Notes: a model not told the origin generated them from the sequence alone. A stretch of 64,000 nt of DNA from Hippasteria phrygiana (GCA_037893225.1 JAZGUH010000256.1:434001-498000); one strand, 5' to 3'. Counted from the stretch's first letter, positions 44,108 through 55,975 are shown. Numbers and translations are program-made.

Positions 44108-44800
44108 TAGTCTTATCTATACTAAACACATACATCACAACTCTGACACTTATAATTATATTAGGCGATAGCTGAGCACTTGGAGCGCCGCCTATGTTCC
44201 GCCGTTTGTTGGTGGTGGCGGCAAGCCCTTTAAAATTGAATAAATTTAATTAGTATTATTTCTTCATACTAACATTACCAAGTCAGGTTTTCATGACGAA
44301 AAACACCTACAATCTCCTGAAATATATGTTGCAACTACCACTTCATTGGAGACCGCGACGTCCAGGAAAAAAGAGATAAAATTCTTTGAAAATGCTCTGA
44401 AAAACCTGTGCCCCAAAACAGTCAGCGGTCTCCTCCGTGAAGGCGTTGGACTTCGCTTTGACAAATGACAATACAATGTGGCTAAATTGCCTTTTGACAA
44501 GATTTACTATCAACCTCACTTTGAAAACTCAAGTTGTTACTGTGGAAGTGCTCGCTATAGAACTGGTTCTATTATACACATAACCAACTATTAAACCCTA
44601 CCACCAACGTCCTATTACGTTCCTCCATGGTAATACCACCTGGCATACTATGCATTGTTCGAATCTGTAAGACAAGTATTTCCCACTATACTGCGAACCG
44701 TGGGAAATGGTTAGTCTTATCTATACTAAACACATAAATCACAACTCCGAAACTTATTATATTAGGCGATAGCTGAGCACTTTAAGCGCCGCCTCTCTAG
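44108..44800. repeat. ~90-bp direct repeats flanking an exon-like frame
   Basis: 44108-44195 and 44712-44800 share tagtcttatctatactaaac, attaggcgatagctgagcac and gcgccgcct. The pair encloses the 44287-44467 frame. This could be the terminal repeats of a small element or an unrelated duplication. Confidence 0.5.
44287..44467 (+). CDS. Unrecognised exon-like frame, possible terminal exon
   Basis: After an acceptor-like ..accaagtcag, an open frame includes SPEIYVATTTSLETATSRKK, EIKFFENALKNLCPKTVSGL and LREGVGLRFDK, then TGA. The composition is protein-like (amphipathic helix, balanced charge), not repeat-like. No family was recognised and no upstream exon was found. Confidence 0.25.
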
Positions 44801-45291
44801 AATTATCAAAGCAAGGGTTTTCAGGGTTACAAATTAATAATGCCCCGAAATATAAATTGTTCCAATAACAAAAACTTATCCAACCTTGTTTCCTGCTCGC
44901 GACCTACAGGCCAAGACCCTGTGTGACCTTCAACATTTTAGCTAGGGAATCTTCTATGTACCCATCTTTGCTTTCATCTCTCTTCCATCTTCCGTGACGC
45001 TTCAAACAACGCTCTTTCACGTCTTTATACCGGCGGCTGCCGTTACACCGCCCGACCTTAGAGAATGCAAGCCTAAATTTAAATGAGACGCTACTGGGGA
45101 CAGCATTTCAAGGATGCATTCTCTGGCTCTAGTGTAACTCAATTTTGTGTCTTTTGACACTCATTTACACACGCTTTTCGATCTAAATGCTGGTTTAAAC
45201 CGATATTGATCGGATGTAGTAGATATACCCGCTACTGACATGTATCTCAATAGCATATTATATGGACATGCTAAACTGGAACCTTTACTGA

Positions 45292-45825
45292 TTACAACTT
45301 CATTCCCTGCCCTATATTGATAGGTTTTGCTAACTGAAATAATCTAGGGCCTATATGTACCGGTACTGAAACGTCAGTGCACCGAATAGAACTGAATTCG
45401 TCATATCTCAAGAAACCAGCAAAAGCCATGGTTATCATACAAAGATTTCTTATTGTTAATAAGTCTTGGTTATCGTCAAGCTTCTTACAAAGTTCTATCA
45501 ACATGTCTGGAGTGACAACATCTTGCTTGATAGTCTTGTGACCTGTCGTTCTTTTTGCGGACTCGTGAAGATTTCTGACAAAAGCATTGTCTGTGGGGTC
45601 GGAGAGGCCACTCATGTCATGCGCCCACTTGATGCCGTATAGGCCTATTGCAGATGAAATGACGTGATGTGATGACCCCTTATGAAGTAGTTCCGTGATG
45701 TACACTGCTACATGAATTGGGTGAGCCGGCATGTCCTTGTAATTGTTCTCAGTGCAGAAGACCCTCCACCTCCTGAAGCTCCCGTAATACTTGCTGACGG
45801 TGCTGTCACTCCTTGAAGAGACCAT
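45292..45825 (-). pseudogene. DIRS-like tyrosine recombinase fragment
   Basis: The 177-codon minus frame starts MVSSRSDSTVSKYYGSFRRW, a SAM-like core-binding domain of retroelement tyrosine recombinases, with HPIHVAVYITELLHKGSS and MITMAFAGFLRYDEFSSIRC, where GFLRYDE holds the first catalytic Arg. It stops after QGMKL, before the H-R-H-Y part of the active site. It directly follows the RT/RNase H remnant (46485-45964), the expected DIRS order. Confidence 0.7.
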
Positions 45826-45963
45826 GTATAGCTACACATTCTGGCTGGACAATTATACTTTTCTGATCACAAAATTCGTTGATACTCAGAGAAATTATGC
45901 AAGTCTGTTTGTTTACTTCCGGAACTTAAAATTTGCTTTACATTTTTGCTATCTGTAAAGCAC

Positions 45964-46485
45964 TTAACATTTTTTGTCGTCTAGTACCTGAACGTTACTC
46001 TTCAAAACTCTTTCCACTGCTACAGCTTCCCTCCAACTGGAGCTTTGCTGAGCTTCCTCTGGGTTCCCACTACTTATGTGCCTTAATTCAGCCAAGGCTC
46101 CCGCACAAAGGGAAACATATCCGCCATACCCTGTAGCGGATGCATCACTATAAGCATCAATGTCACAAACATCTTTACTTTCTATATCTAAACTTTTGTC
46201 GTTTAGGATTCTGACCTGGCATTTCCAAAATTCAATCTCCTTACACGCTTCCTTATCTACTATCACTGGCGCATTCCAACTTGCGCGAGCATCAATGCAA
46301 CGATATAGGGCTCTTGTTTTTAGTCTTACAATCTTGCCTACAGAATGGTCAAAGAAATAATTTGCCCAACAACCGATGCTTGGAATCTAGCTGGAACCAA
46401 TCTTGGTTTATCGTCTTGGATCTGATACATAACGGAATCTAATACCGCTTCCAGACTGTCTATTCTGCTTGAGGTAGCATGCAAA
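45964..46485 (-). pseudogene. DIRS-like reverse transcriptase/RNase H remnant
   Basis: Minus strand: IDSLEAVLDSVMYQIQDD and ARFQASVVGQIISL, then after a frameshift near 46345 SVGKIVRLKTRALYRCIDAR, SWNAPVIVDKEACKEIEFWK and DIDAYSDASATGYGGYVSLC (RNase H start, D-A-Y-S-D-A-S). SSSWREAVAVERVLKS carries the RNase H Glu region. The order and motifs are those of DIRS-group elements. The polymerase palm with the catalytic aspartates is missing on the 5' side. Confidence 0.65.
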
Positions 46486-46639
46486 GACCCTGGCTTCATA
46501 TGCCAACAGAACCACAACCATTGTACAGTCTGCGAAGGTTGCCAAACACATTTTTCATCTGCGATCAGAAAACCAAACTATTTCAAAGATACTTTGACTA
46601 TATCACTAAGTGCCTGGGACACTTCTATGCTACTGCCTC

Positions 46640-47330
46640 CTCCCAACTAGTTTTCAAGCTACATAAGGTGCCCGTCCCCTTCCATCTCCTACTGCCTATA
46701 CACTCAAATTTCCAAGCTGCATGAGGTGCCCGTCCCCTTCCAAATCCTACTGCCTATACACACCAATTTCCAAGGTGCATGAGGGGCCCCGTCCCCTTCA
46801 TTTCATAATGCCTATACATTCAAATTTTCAAACTGCATAAGGGGCCTGTCCCCTTTAACCTCCTATATTGCCTATACACACCAATTTCCAAGCTGCATGA
46901 GGGGCCCGTCCCCCTTCCATTTCATACTGCCTATATACACTCACATTTTCAAGCTGCATGAGGGGCCTGTCCCCTTTCATCTGCTACTGCCTATACGCTG
47001 TAAAAACGTTTGGTAAAAACATAATTGGGCAACCGTTATTTACCCAACATTGGTATTAATTTACCACATTGTTGGTTATTTAAGGTAAAAATGTACCAAT
47101 AATTGGGAAGAATTTGCCCAAGATTTCGGGTTGTTGATGTTGGGCAAAATATCAATCTTTTTTTTTTTTTACCAGTGTACATGCCAATTTCCAACCTGCA
47201 TGAGGAGCCCTCCCCCTTCATTTCCTGCTGCCTATAGTGCCTATACATGTACACTCAATTCCCAAGCTGCATGTACATAGGCTTTTGACTTCCAAATTCA
47301 TGCTGCCTGTACTTTCAAATTGCCAAATTG
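46640..47330. repeat. Tandem array, ~60-bp unit, about eight copies
   Basis: Units follow tttccaagctgcatgagg, gcccgtcccctt, ctactgcctatacac. They are diverged 5-20 percent by eye. The array is interrupted at about 47000-47180 by an AT-rich insert beginning gctgtaaaaacg and ending ttttttaccag, possibly a MITE. Confidence 0.8.
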
Positions 47331-48298
47331 CTAGGAAACATGATTTAGGATTTATATTGCATTATTCCTGCTTAAAACAATAAAGTATTATCTTGACAAT
47401 GATATTTTGTGTCTAGAGACAATTATTTCCCAGATTAAATATGAGAGAAAAAACATTGAAAATGTTTGTCCAAGCTACTCCGCCCCCTGGGTGGGACCCT
47501 CATTAACATAAATGTGTGACGCAGATCGAGGCACATTACAGATTCTGCTGCGCGAGCCGGCCCCATTCATCACGCGTATGCATTGAGTGTACATGTACGT
47601 GTGTGTGCAGAACGGCGAAAAATCTTCGTCCAAAATCTAAGCAAAATATAGTGTTTTTCGGCCATGCCGACAAGGTGTGTGGCTGCTGGGTGCAGCAAAA
47701 CAACGAAGGATGGAGTAAGCCTTCATTTATTTCCAACTGATGCGAAATATCGGAGAATTTGGACGGCCCCAGCAGCTTCTCAGCGTTATGTAGCGACCAC
47801 TTTGAGCCGTCGTGTTTCGATACTGGTATTTTTAAATCATGGGATGACCATTAAAAATATGCTCAAGTCCACTGCCATCTTAACAAAGTTCCCAGATGTG
47901 AGTAAGGTACAGGCGAAAGCAGTTAAACGGCACATTCCCCGAGGAGCCTTCGCTAAAAGGGAGAAAATCAGGGTAAGTTCGATGTTAGTTGTTTCAACTT
48001 ACGAAATTGCACGTGTAGACCTACTAACGATGTAGGGCCTACATGCGTCATTTACCGGTCCAGACTACTATCGAGTCGATCCATGAATTTCGGCGCCTCG
48101 GTCTACGTCACGAACAGCGCCCTCAATTTGAGTCTCAACAAATTCCAAAAAGGGGGGGTAAATTTTTGGGCGGCAAATAGTCACACTAAAACTTTACTTG
48201 AACCAGTTTGGCTATTAATTCACATTTAATACATATAAATGATTTTATTTATGAAATATAATGTGATCCGGCCAGTTTGAGAAGCATGTTTCCTTTAA
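47331..48298 (+). mobile_element. TTAA/THAP element, copy B (decayed)
   Basis: Runs from aggaaacatg (47333) to catgtttcctttaa (48285-48298) and aligns with copy A (12876-14007) along its length in the opposite orientation, with deletions. The left TTAA is mutated. The flanking sequences differ between copies, so both were separate insertions. Confidence 0.75.
47664..47972 (+). pseudogene. THAP exon, copy B, zinc site destroyed
   Basis: Starts MPTRCVAAGCSKTTKDGVSL like copy A. A deletion of about 34 nt after IWTA shifts the frame, so the C-x2-H half (LCSDHF in A) is read as RYVATTL. A 2-nt deletion near 47838 restores the frame at TIKNMLKST. The net loss is 36 nt. The AVPTIF-like box and the splice donor (47973) remain, but the zinc finger cannot form. 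Confidence 0.75.
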
Positions 48299-48540
48299 GG
48301 GTTCCCCTTCTATTTCCAGCTGCCCCTGGGGAACTCCCCCTAATTGAACCCGATGTGCATATAAATACTTTCAAATTTACGATCCGCACAAGGGGTCTTC
48401 CCGGGCGATTATACTGCTGTAACAAGTGCCACTCCATTTCTTTGACGCCCTTTCGAAACAAGGGTTTGCATGCGCTCTTACTCTGCAGATGCGGCTCAGT
48501 TTCCTCTTTTTTCTTTTTTTCTTTTTTTTCCCTTCCAAAG
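48299..48540 (+). other. Cysteine-rich exon-like frame, unrecognised
   Basis: After an acceptor-like ..cttctatttccag the frame includes IEPDVHINTFKFTIRTRGLP, YCCNKCHSISLTPF and LLLCRCGSVS, with C-x2-C and C-x-C pairs reminiscent of a zinc ribbon. It then enters a T-rich tract. It lies directly against the right end of THAP element B, but its phase does not match the THAP donor. Could be a relic exon. Confidence 0.2.
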
Positions 48541-49489
48541 TGGTTATAACTGTCTAATTTCAAATTTTAAAAATGCGCCCAGCAGGAACTGGATCCTCGC
48601 CAGGTTGCAAAAAATCTGCCATTTAGAGAGAAATTGTTTGATAACTATTAAACGTGGGCGGGTTTCAGAGCAGCTATCAAATTATTAAATTAGGCCCTGT
48701 TCTTTTCAATGCAGTGTTTCAAGCGAAAACACCTGAAAAGGCTCAGCCGAGCGCACCCTCGGGGCGAGCGTGCCCTCGGCTGGGCCTTCAAAGCCTATTG
48801 TTGAGGCTAATGAGCCTTTCCGGTATGTGACCCGGAATAATGGAATTTCTTTCAGGGCGGTTGACAATGTCTCCGTTCAATCCTACATGGACTCCATTAC
48901 AAAAACATCGATACCAAACAAATAATCTCTGCTTGAAGAATCTGCTTGGCCGCATTGCCATCTACCTCAGCTCGAGAGAGGCAGTCGTCGACGCTGTCCA
49001 ACTACAAGGACTAGCGTACGACGGCTCCTTTCTCGAGCTGACTCGATCCCCTCGTTCGTCCTACCACCCGTCTCACACTCTCCAATGTCTACCCCGAAAT
49101 CCCGAACGGATTATAAAGTCGGGCATAAAGAATTTTCTGTGATTTTTCCAAAGATTTACGGGTTGAGTTTCCACTCAAGGTCGGCATGAAAATGACGGGA
49201 ATCAAAATAGCCCAGCGTTTTCTGTGCCAGGTAAATGTGAGGCAATGAGCTAAATCTTGCAGTCAGTGCACCATTGCCAGATCTGTCTAGTGAACATATT
49301 GAGTAATTTGGATTGTGTCCCACCGTAATGTTGTATGAATACCACTATCGGACTTGACATCACATGATGCATTTTTTAACTCGGAAAACGAATCAAGGCT
49401 AAGAAAGCATGTCTTCATTTCCAAATACACACGTAATGGTGTGATGCAACATTTCGGTTTTTCGACTTATTTTCACAGGCAGCTTTACC

Positions 49490-50070
49490 CATTTTTTCCA
49501 AAGCAAACGCTAAACTAGCTTTGGATCAATTCATCCGTGCAGCCTTTCTTTACATTGATTTTAATGGCAGCTTGATTGCTTTCCTTCAAAGCACCTTTAA
49601 TCGGGCTTACGCCCAATTGTTTCAAAGCAACATTATTTGTAGACCTATTTTAAATGGCAACTCAGAATCTTGATTAGCTTTGGTTCAATTCATTTATTTT
49701 GCATTTCTTTCCATTCAATTGAATGGCAGCTTTCTTGCTTTCTTCCAAAAGACCTGTAATCGGGCCTAGGCACAATTGTTTCAAAACATTTTGTTGACGT
49801 ATTTTAAATGGCAGCTCTATCTATTTCCTCCAAAGCAAATTCTTATTTAGATTTGGTTCAATTCATCATGTAGCATTTCTTTCCATTCATTTTAATGATA
49901 GCTTCCTTACTTCCACCAAACCACATTTAATCGGGCTTAGGCCTAATTTTTTCAGTGCGGCATTTTATTGACATATTTGTAATGGCAGCTCAGCATTTTC
50001 TGTAACTCGTCTTGGAGCCAGCTTTATTCCTCCATCCAAACACCATTTAAATCGGGCTGATATAGATTAT
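49490..50070. repeat. Satellite-like array, ~160-170-bp unit, three to four copies
   Basis: Repeating landmarks are ctttggttcaattcatt, gcatttctttccattcattt, aatggcagctt and ctttaatcgggcttaggcc. Copies are diverged. Confidence 0.7.
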
Positions 50071-50074
50071 TCTA

Positions 50075-51013
50075 ATTATGCCGTGTTTTCTGTACCAGTT
50101 TGCATTGCAATGGTAGTTTTCCTTTTCTGCAAGGTAAACTTTCAACTTGGCTTGTAGTTAGAAGGTCAATCTTAATGTTTCGTGGGACTTTCGTAAGAAC
50201 AAAAGTTTGACAGTGGTTTTGGGTTGCCTGAAGGATACTAAACAAAATTAGATTGGATGTCCCTCTCGAAAGGTCCAGCAATTTTTTGTAGGAGTCAAAA
50301 TGGGGTCAACTGGGGGTCAAAATTCAAAAATGCCCCAATCCTTTCGAAATGTATACCAAATTACTCGTCTAGTCATACAGAATCTAAAAATATATAGTTT
50401 GCCCTATCTCCGACCTTCCGTTACGTCACTATGACCGGAAACGTGGAAAGGTCAACGCACTTTTGGTCAAGGGTCAAATTTACCAAATCTGTTATTACGG
50501 TCCGATTTTAGCAATTTTTGGAGGTCTAATCATGTTTTCTGGCATGACAAATTCAACTAAGCAACTTTTAAAAACCACAATGGCAGCCTTAACCGTGAAA
50601 TTTCAAAATGGCTGCCAAAATTAGACATTTTATAACTTACAAGCATGTATCCCCTGTACCAACATTTATTGTAAGCCTCTAACCTATTATGTTGTACATA
50701 AACCTGGTAAAACATATTTTATTAGATAATGTTTCAGTCAAACAATTTAGATATTAGGAAAACAATAAACAAAAAATAATAATATATAAATAAAAAATAT
50801 AAAAATCAAGCCACAGATAATAGAATGTTTTTAAGAATATCAGGAACAACAACTTCTTGAAAATATAATTTCTACTCTATGTAATTTTACAAAGCACAAT
50901 GTATAAGCATGCAATGTACAAAAGTTACTGATGTCCCCTATTGCTCACCATACAAAATAGAGTAGCTATTGAAGATGACAGGCTGTGAATAACTAAAAAA
51001 CAAACTGAACAGG
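50075..51013. other. No gene recognised
   Basis: AT-rich, with short A-rich runs at 50750-50810. No exon or element end supported. Confidence 0.4.
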
Positions 51014-51245
51014 GGCCAATTTCATAGAGCTGTTAAGCACACAAATTTGCTCAGCATGAAAATGTTTTGCTTTGTAAATAAAGGTTACCAGCCAAAAGTT
51101 CATGTAATTTTCATTCTAAGCAAACAACAGCTGAATGCCAGTCAAAAGCAATATTCCACACATGAAAATCTGGTTGGTAATCCAGTTTTTATCAAGGAAG
51201 CATTTGCATGCAAAGCACATTTTTGTGCTTAACAGCTTTATGAAA
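51014..51245. mobile_element. MITE with GGGCCAATTTCATAGAGCTG ends
   Basis: The left ccaatttcatagagctgtta..agcacacaaatttgct is inverted at the right as ..gtgcttaacagctttatgaaat. Fragments of the same family occur at 6021-6400 and 9412-9640. About 230 bp. Confidence 0.65.
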
Positions 51246-51481
51246 TCTGTTCTGTGTGTAGTGGCAGACCATACTATATTTATAAAATGAAGGGCAAAAC
51301 TCGAAATTGCATTTACATGAATAACGTGCGAGGCATATAAAAGAGAGATTAATTACTAGAGGAGAGATCGACAGGTGAACATCAAATGGAGGGAAATTAA
51401 GAGTTTTGTTTGGGCGAGGATGAAAGATATGGGTGGGAGATAAGGATGGCGGACAAAAAATGTGGCAAGAAGTAGGATTAA

Positions 51482-51597
51482 TGGAGTACCGAAGTCTGAC
51501 GTCAGTTGCCGCGGCAACTGGTTCCAAACACATGCAGTTTAGAATGTATTCTGGTTCCAAACATTGCATTGATTGACGTCATTACTTCGGTTCTCTA
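51482..51597 (+). mobile_element. MITE family 'TAGAGTACCGAAGT', copy 3
   Basis: Nearly identical to 23397-23512. The left terminal bases are altered (taatggagtacc). Confidence 0.8.
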
Positions 51598-51854
51598 TAG
51601 GAGATGGTATAAGTGTGGCAAGTGTTAAGGGAAGGGGAAGACATTAAAGGAGGCAATAAGTCATCTGAATGGTGTCAGACTCCTGTATGTGATTCTGGCA
51701 AACCAATAATTTGGAACTTCTGCACTTGAATGTACCATGCATGCTGGGTGGGAATAGGGGCATCCATGGTGGGGACTTCAGCTCGAATAATCAGGTATCG
51801 TAGGTTACGGGACGCCTGTACTCCAATACTGGTCTGTCACTGTAAGGGTTTCCA

Positions 51855-52103
51855 AGGGCGGATCCGGGGGGGGGGGGGGGTGTTCGAAACCCCTCCTGCT
51901 GTGACCCAAAATTTATCTGTATGTGGTGAACGTTAATGGTAAGTGCATCGGTCACAATGTGCTGCATTACCTATATGTCCGGCTGTCCGCAAAAATCGGA
52001 CATAACCAAAATCTGACGGGTCTGATCCCACCCCCCCCCCCCCCCCCCCACCCCCACCCCCCCCCCCCCCCCCCCCGCACTAATTCCTGGATCCGTCCCT
52101 GGT
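51855..52103. mobile_element. G/C-tract MITE with GGGCGGATCC ends
   Basis: The left agggcggatccgggg and (reverse complement) right agggacggatccaggaatta surround long G and C homopolymers. TSD approximate (ggtttcc/ggtttatttcc). Same kind as 22860-23213. Confidence 0.55.
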
Positions 52104-52399
52104 TTATTTCCTTCTTTCATGTGTTCCCTTTCCTCTATTCCCTCCGTGGCCTGTTAACCACCTCCGGGCCACTTTTTTTGCCTCTCCTGTGCTCTCCTCC
52201 TTCCCCCTCCATTCTCACCCAAGCCACATTCTTGCTGTCAGTGTCACTTCCCCCACTCCTTACTCCCTTTGATGTGCCTCTCCCCTCTTTGCTCTTTATC
52301 TCTTATGTTTCTCCATCCATTCCTACATGTACGTGTGTCCCCCACGTATTTTTTCTTATACCATGTGCACCACTGGCATTTTTCATTGAAAAAGAACTT

Positions 52400-53446
52400 G
52401 TGTAAGTTTAAAACGTTATGTTATTGATTTACACAATCTTTTTCAAAATCATCTTTGCAGTGCACTATTAACACAATTAACAATGCAGAAACTGTGTTTT
52501 GCCAGAAAATCTTTTTTTCTTGTTTGAATCAGAGTGCTCTTATTCGCACCCTGCTTTACATATTTAGGCCACGCCCACAAAAGGGTGAAAATAACAAGTG
52601 TTATAATGTAAGAATGTTTTATCTTGTGTCCAAGTGTATTTCAAAGCATAAATAACAAGGGAAATGGATGTAAAAATCTGTTTTTGGTAAGTTTGTATTG
52701 TCTGTACCTCGTTTTGAAAAACTAAGCTCCGGCCGCAACACATCATTGTATAATGTACTGTACACATTGAACATGGTCAATAGCCTATTTGTTTAGGGAA
52801 ATTGACATTTGATGAGAATGGTGTGTTTTAAATTTGTAGTGGGTACAAAATAGCCACAAGGCATCGGCAAATATGCTAGGAAAATTGGACAGGATTACAA
52901 TAATGTATTGCGATGATATAAGGGAAAGTGTACTTGGAAGGGGGTGGCGGCCCCGCCCCCTCCGCACTATTCGCGCCGCTCTTAAGTTAATTAGTCTGAT
53001 CTTAAATTACTCTTAAGTTACATTTTTATTTTCTACAAGCGTCAAGGCATCTATAGAAACTGGTTTCACATTTTCCCTCTATCGTCGCGTTGCAACTGTA
53101 TCACCGAAAAGGAACGGGAGGGGTTTACGGCCACGCCCCCTCCCGTACAAAGGTTTTTACGTCTGGCGGGCAAACTCCACCAGTTGAAAATGTCTGGCAG
53201 TGGCCATTCATGATACCTGGGACTATTATGCCGAACATTTTCCAGTAGGTTTCATCGGGTTAGGAAGTCACCAGCTAGGCTAGCCCAATTTTGGGGGCCC
53301 TTTGTCATGGCCCTCCTGACCACACCCACCACAGTGTGCTCGGCAGACGTCCATTTCCTTACATCAGCATGCATGTGGATCATTGCTATATAAATGGAAA
53401 TTGGTTAACTTTCCAGCTAGGCTGACCCCCTGGGCTCCCGTTCTAA
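52400..53446. other. No gene recognised
   Basis: The first ~60 bp (gaaaaagaacttgtgtaagtt) resemble the tail region of the Penelope-like fragment at 33430-33480. Two ggccgcgccccctcc-like blocks lie at 52948 and 53132. No exon was supported. Confidence 0.4.
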
Positions 53447-55710
53447 TATAGGTTTTCCCGGCCAAATTAAACAAAATTTCATTCAATTTAATACCCGGCT
53501 CATTCAATTTCGTTTGAAAATGAATGCTCCGTTGAATCAGCATTCAACAGTCAAAAGGAGTAATTCCATTTCAGCAGTTAGCATTCACTGGCCTAATAAG
53601 ATCATTCAAATTAATGAGGTCGCAAAGATCATTCAATTTCGTAAAAGCCAGCATTTTTCAAATGTTTACATTCAAATTCGTTTCTATTGTATGTGCTTTC
53701 TGATTCGTATTTACCTATATAAAGGCAGATATTCTGAGGATAATTAATTTCCACACTAATTCTGCGTTATACACCTTTAAGTAGAGCGATTTTGAACGAA
53801 AAGATGGCTGCCCGTGGTCAGTAGAGAAGAGTGAATAGTTTAGATAAGGGGAGGCTGATTGAAGCATTTGAGAACAACCACGCTGACTACCTAGAATTAG
53901 CAGACACTCTTGGCATCAAGAGATCTACTGCAAGGTCAATAGTGGCAACATATTTGCGTACCGGTCGTCACGAAAAGTTGCCGATAGGATCAGGAGGAGC
54001 ACACAACACCAAGGTAGGTCAGGAAATGCGAGATGAGCTTGGGCGATTGCTGGAAGACAACCCTCTTCTAACTCTGAAACAGATGAAAGATGCTCCAACG
54101 TAATCTACCAGACAAACCGACTGTGTCTCCCAGCACCATTGGTAGAATCCTGGACGGCATGCTCATGTCCCTTAAACTTTCAGATGACGTGCCTTATGTC
54201 CGCAACTCGCCAAGGGTATTTGATATGCGTGTAGAGTACGCGCAGTGGTTCATGCATTATGGGGTTGTCGGCCACTGCGTATTCCTTGACGAAACTGGCT
54301 ACAACATATGGACAAGGCGCTCTTTTGGAAGAGCCCCTCGCGGTACTCCAGCGAGACGCGTTGTACACGATCAACGTGGACGCAACTGTAACGTGACATT
54401 TGCAGTTTCCGGAGAGATTGGCCTTGTGCAGCACCGGATAGCATTTGAGACTGTTACAAGAGAAACATTTGAAGAGTTTCTGGCCGACACAGCCCGCGAG
54501 TGTGAAAACATGTTCCCTGCAGATGAACCGGTCTTTCTTGTGTACGACAATGCCAGACCCCATGTGCGTGCCCGGCTCCCAGCAGGAATCAACCAGCAGA
54601 TCCAGTTGAAACGGCTATCACCATATTCACTATTCCTGAACATGACTGAAATGGCCCATTCGTCATTCAAAGCTGGCGTGAAGAGAAATCTGGGGCCTCC
54701 CAGAATGGCAGCTACGAGTAGGGGACAGGGAAGCAGCGCATGAAGCAGGAATGAATCTGCAACAGTGGAGGTGTGATCTACTGCAAGAAGTGGCTCAGCT
54801 GAATGTCGGCAGAATATCTCTCGAAAAGTGTGTGAGATGGTACAACCACAGCCAAATGTACATGGCGAGATGCCTAGCACGTCAGAACATTGAAGGCTAA
54901 ATAAACCAATTTAAGATATAATGAACAACATTTTGTTTTGGTTAATTTTATAACGACCCCCCCCCCCCCTGATAATTTGAAGCTTTTGTTTCTTAAAAAC
55001 ATTTGTTATATTCTTTAATTTGACATGGTCCGAACATTAGTAGAAATAACGAAGAAAACATAAAGACCAGTGCAAACAACCACAAGGCTATACTGCGAAA
55101 GATTTTGTTTTCATTTCAAACTTATCACCATAACTGTTCAAACTTTTCTTAACGGTCTTCTAGATACAGGGTACAGGCTTTAACTTTAATCATGGGGTAA
55201 CAAAGCAAAAGGAACAACTATTGCAATTAGGAGAAAACACATGACGTAAATGAAATGCAAACACGGAAACGCATCTAGCAATGAAAAACTCAAGTGCCAG
55301 TAAAAGAGCTATTACCAGCTTCCTCGAATAAACAAACCATAACTCATGTTTAATTCGAACGCACAGACTTTGAAATTCATTGCCCATAAACGAAAAAGAA
55401 AACAAAAACTAGCAGCAAATTCATGTGTGCTTCGATGAGTCTTAATTTGATTTCATCAATTGTAGATAGGTAGTAGAAATTCCACTGAAGAATGGTGAAA
55501 ATGTAGTCTTGAATGCCTATAAATGAAATAGAATGACTAAAACGAACCTGAATGAAAAGAACGAAATCATGTGTGCACAAACACGAAATCGAATGCAATA
55601 GTAGCTAAAAAGAAACCCTAGTTTGATTGCATTGGGGGAAATGCGTGAATTTGAATGCGTGTTAATGAAATTGAATTAATTTGTAATGAAATTGGCCGGG
55701 AAAACCTATA
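53447..55710 (+). mobile_element. Tc1/IS630-type DNA transposon with inactivated transposase
   Basis: TIR tataggttttcccggccaa at the left and its inverse ..ttggccgggaaaacctata at the right, at TA targets. 2.26 kb with a single transposase pseudogene. The subterminal regions are rich in attcaattt motifs. Non-autonomous relative at 39605-40732. Confidence 0.8.
53804..54900 (+). pseudogene. Tc1/IS630-like DDE transposase, broken
   Basis: MAARGQ is followed by a TAG (53822-53824), then the frame continues LDKGRLIEAFENNHADYLEL and IKRSTARSIVATYLRTGR, a helix-turn-helix DNA-binding region. Near 54090 a frameshift moves to VSPSTIGRILDGMLMSLKL and the DDE core: HCVFLDETGYNIWTRRSFGR (first Asp), VFLVYDNARPHVRA (second Asp) and SPYSLFLNMTEMAHSSFK (Glu, 33 residues later). 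Near 54710 a second shift leads to the C-terminus, VRWYNHSQMYMARCL, TAA at 54898-54900. One nonsense and two frameshifts make it inactive. Confidence 0.85.
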
Positions 55711-55975
55711 TTAGCTCCTCTCGGTATCGGAAGTTGACAAACTGGTATCGGCTTGGCTCGGGACCCTTTTGTTAACTTCCAATTCCAGTATAACCTGGAG
55801 AGCTAATATCGACTATTCACCCTCGAACAATGTTATGGTATATTCGTGTACTAGCTACAGGTCCCAATATTTGAGAGCGGGAACCAGTCTAACGCGGCCT
55901 ACGATTTACCATATCCTCCCATAAATTTACCAAGAATAGGCAATTAAAAGAGCTAGATTTGCATTCGAGCTCTCG

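Noticed and set aside
47973..48299. Splice from THAP copy B donor to the cysteine-rich segment
   Set aside because: Phase 0 donor into that acceptor reads a stop within eight codons.
48840..49142. 100-codon frame starting MEFLSGRLTMSP
   Set aside because: An acceptor-like site is close by, but no family motif and no partner exon; left unannotated.
51923..52405. 160-codon Pro-rich frame
   Set aside because: C homopolymers and C/T-rich repeat tail; no conserved motif.
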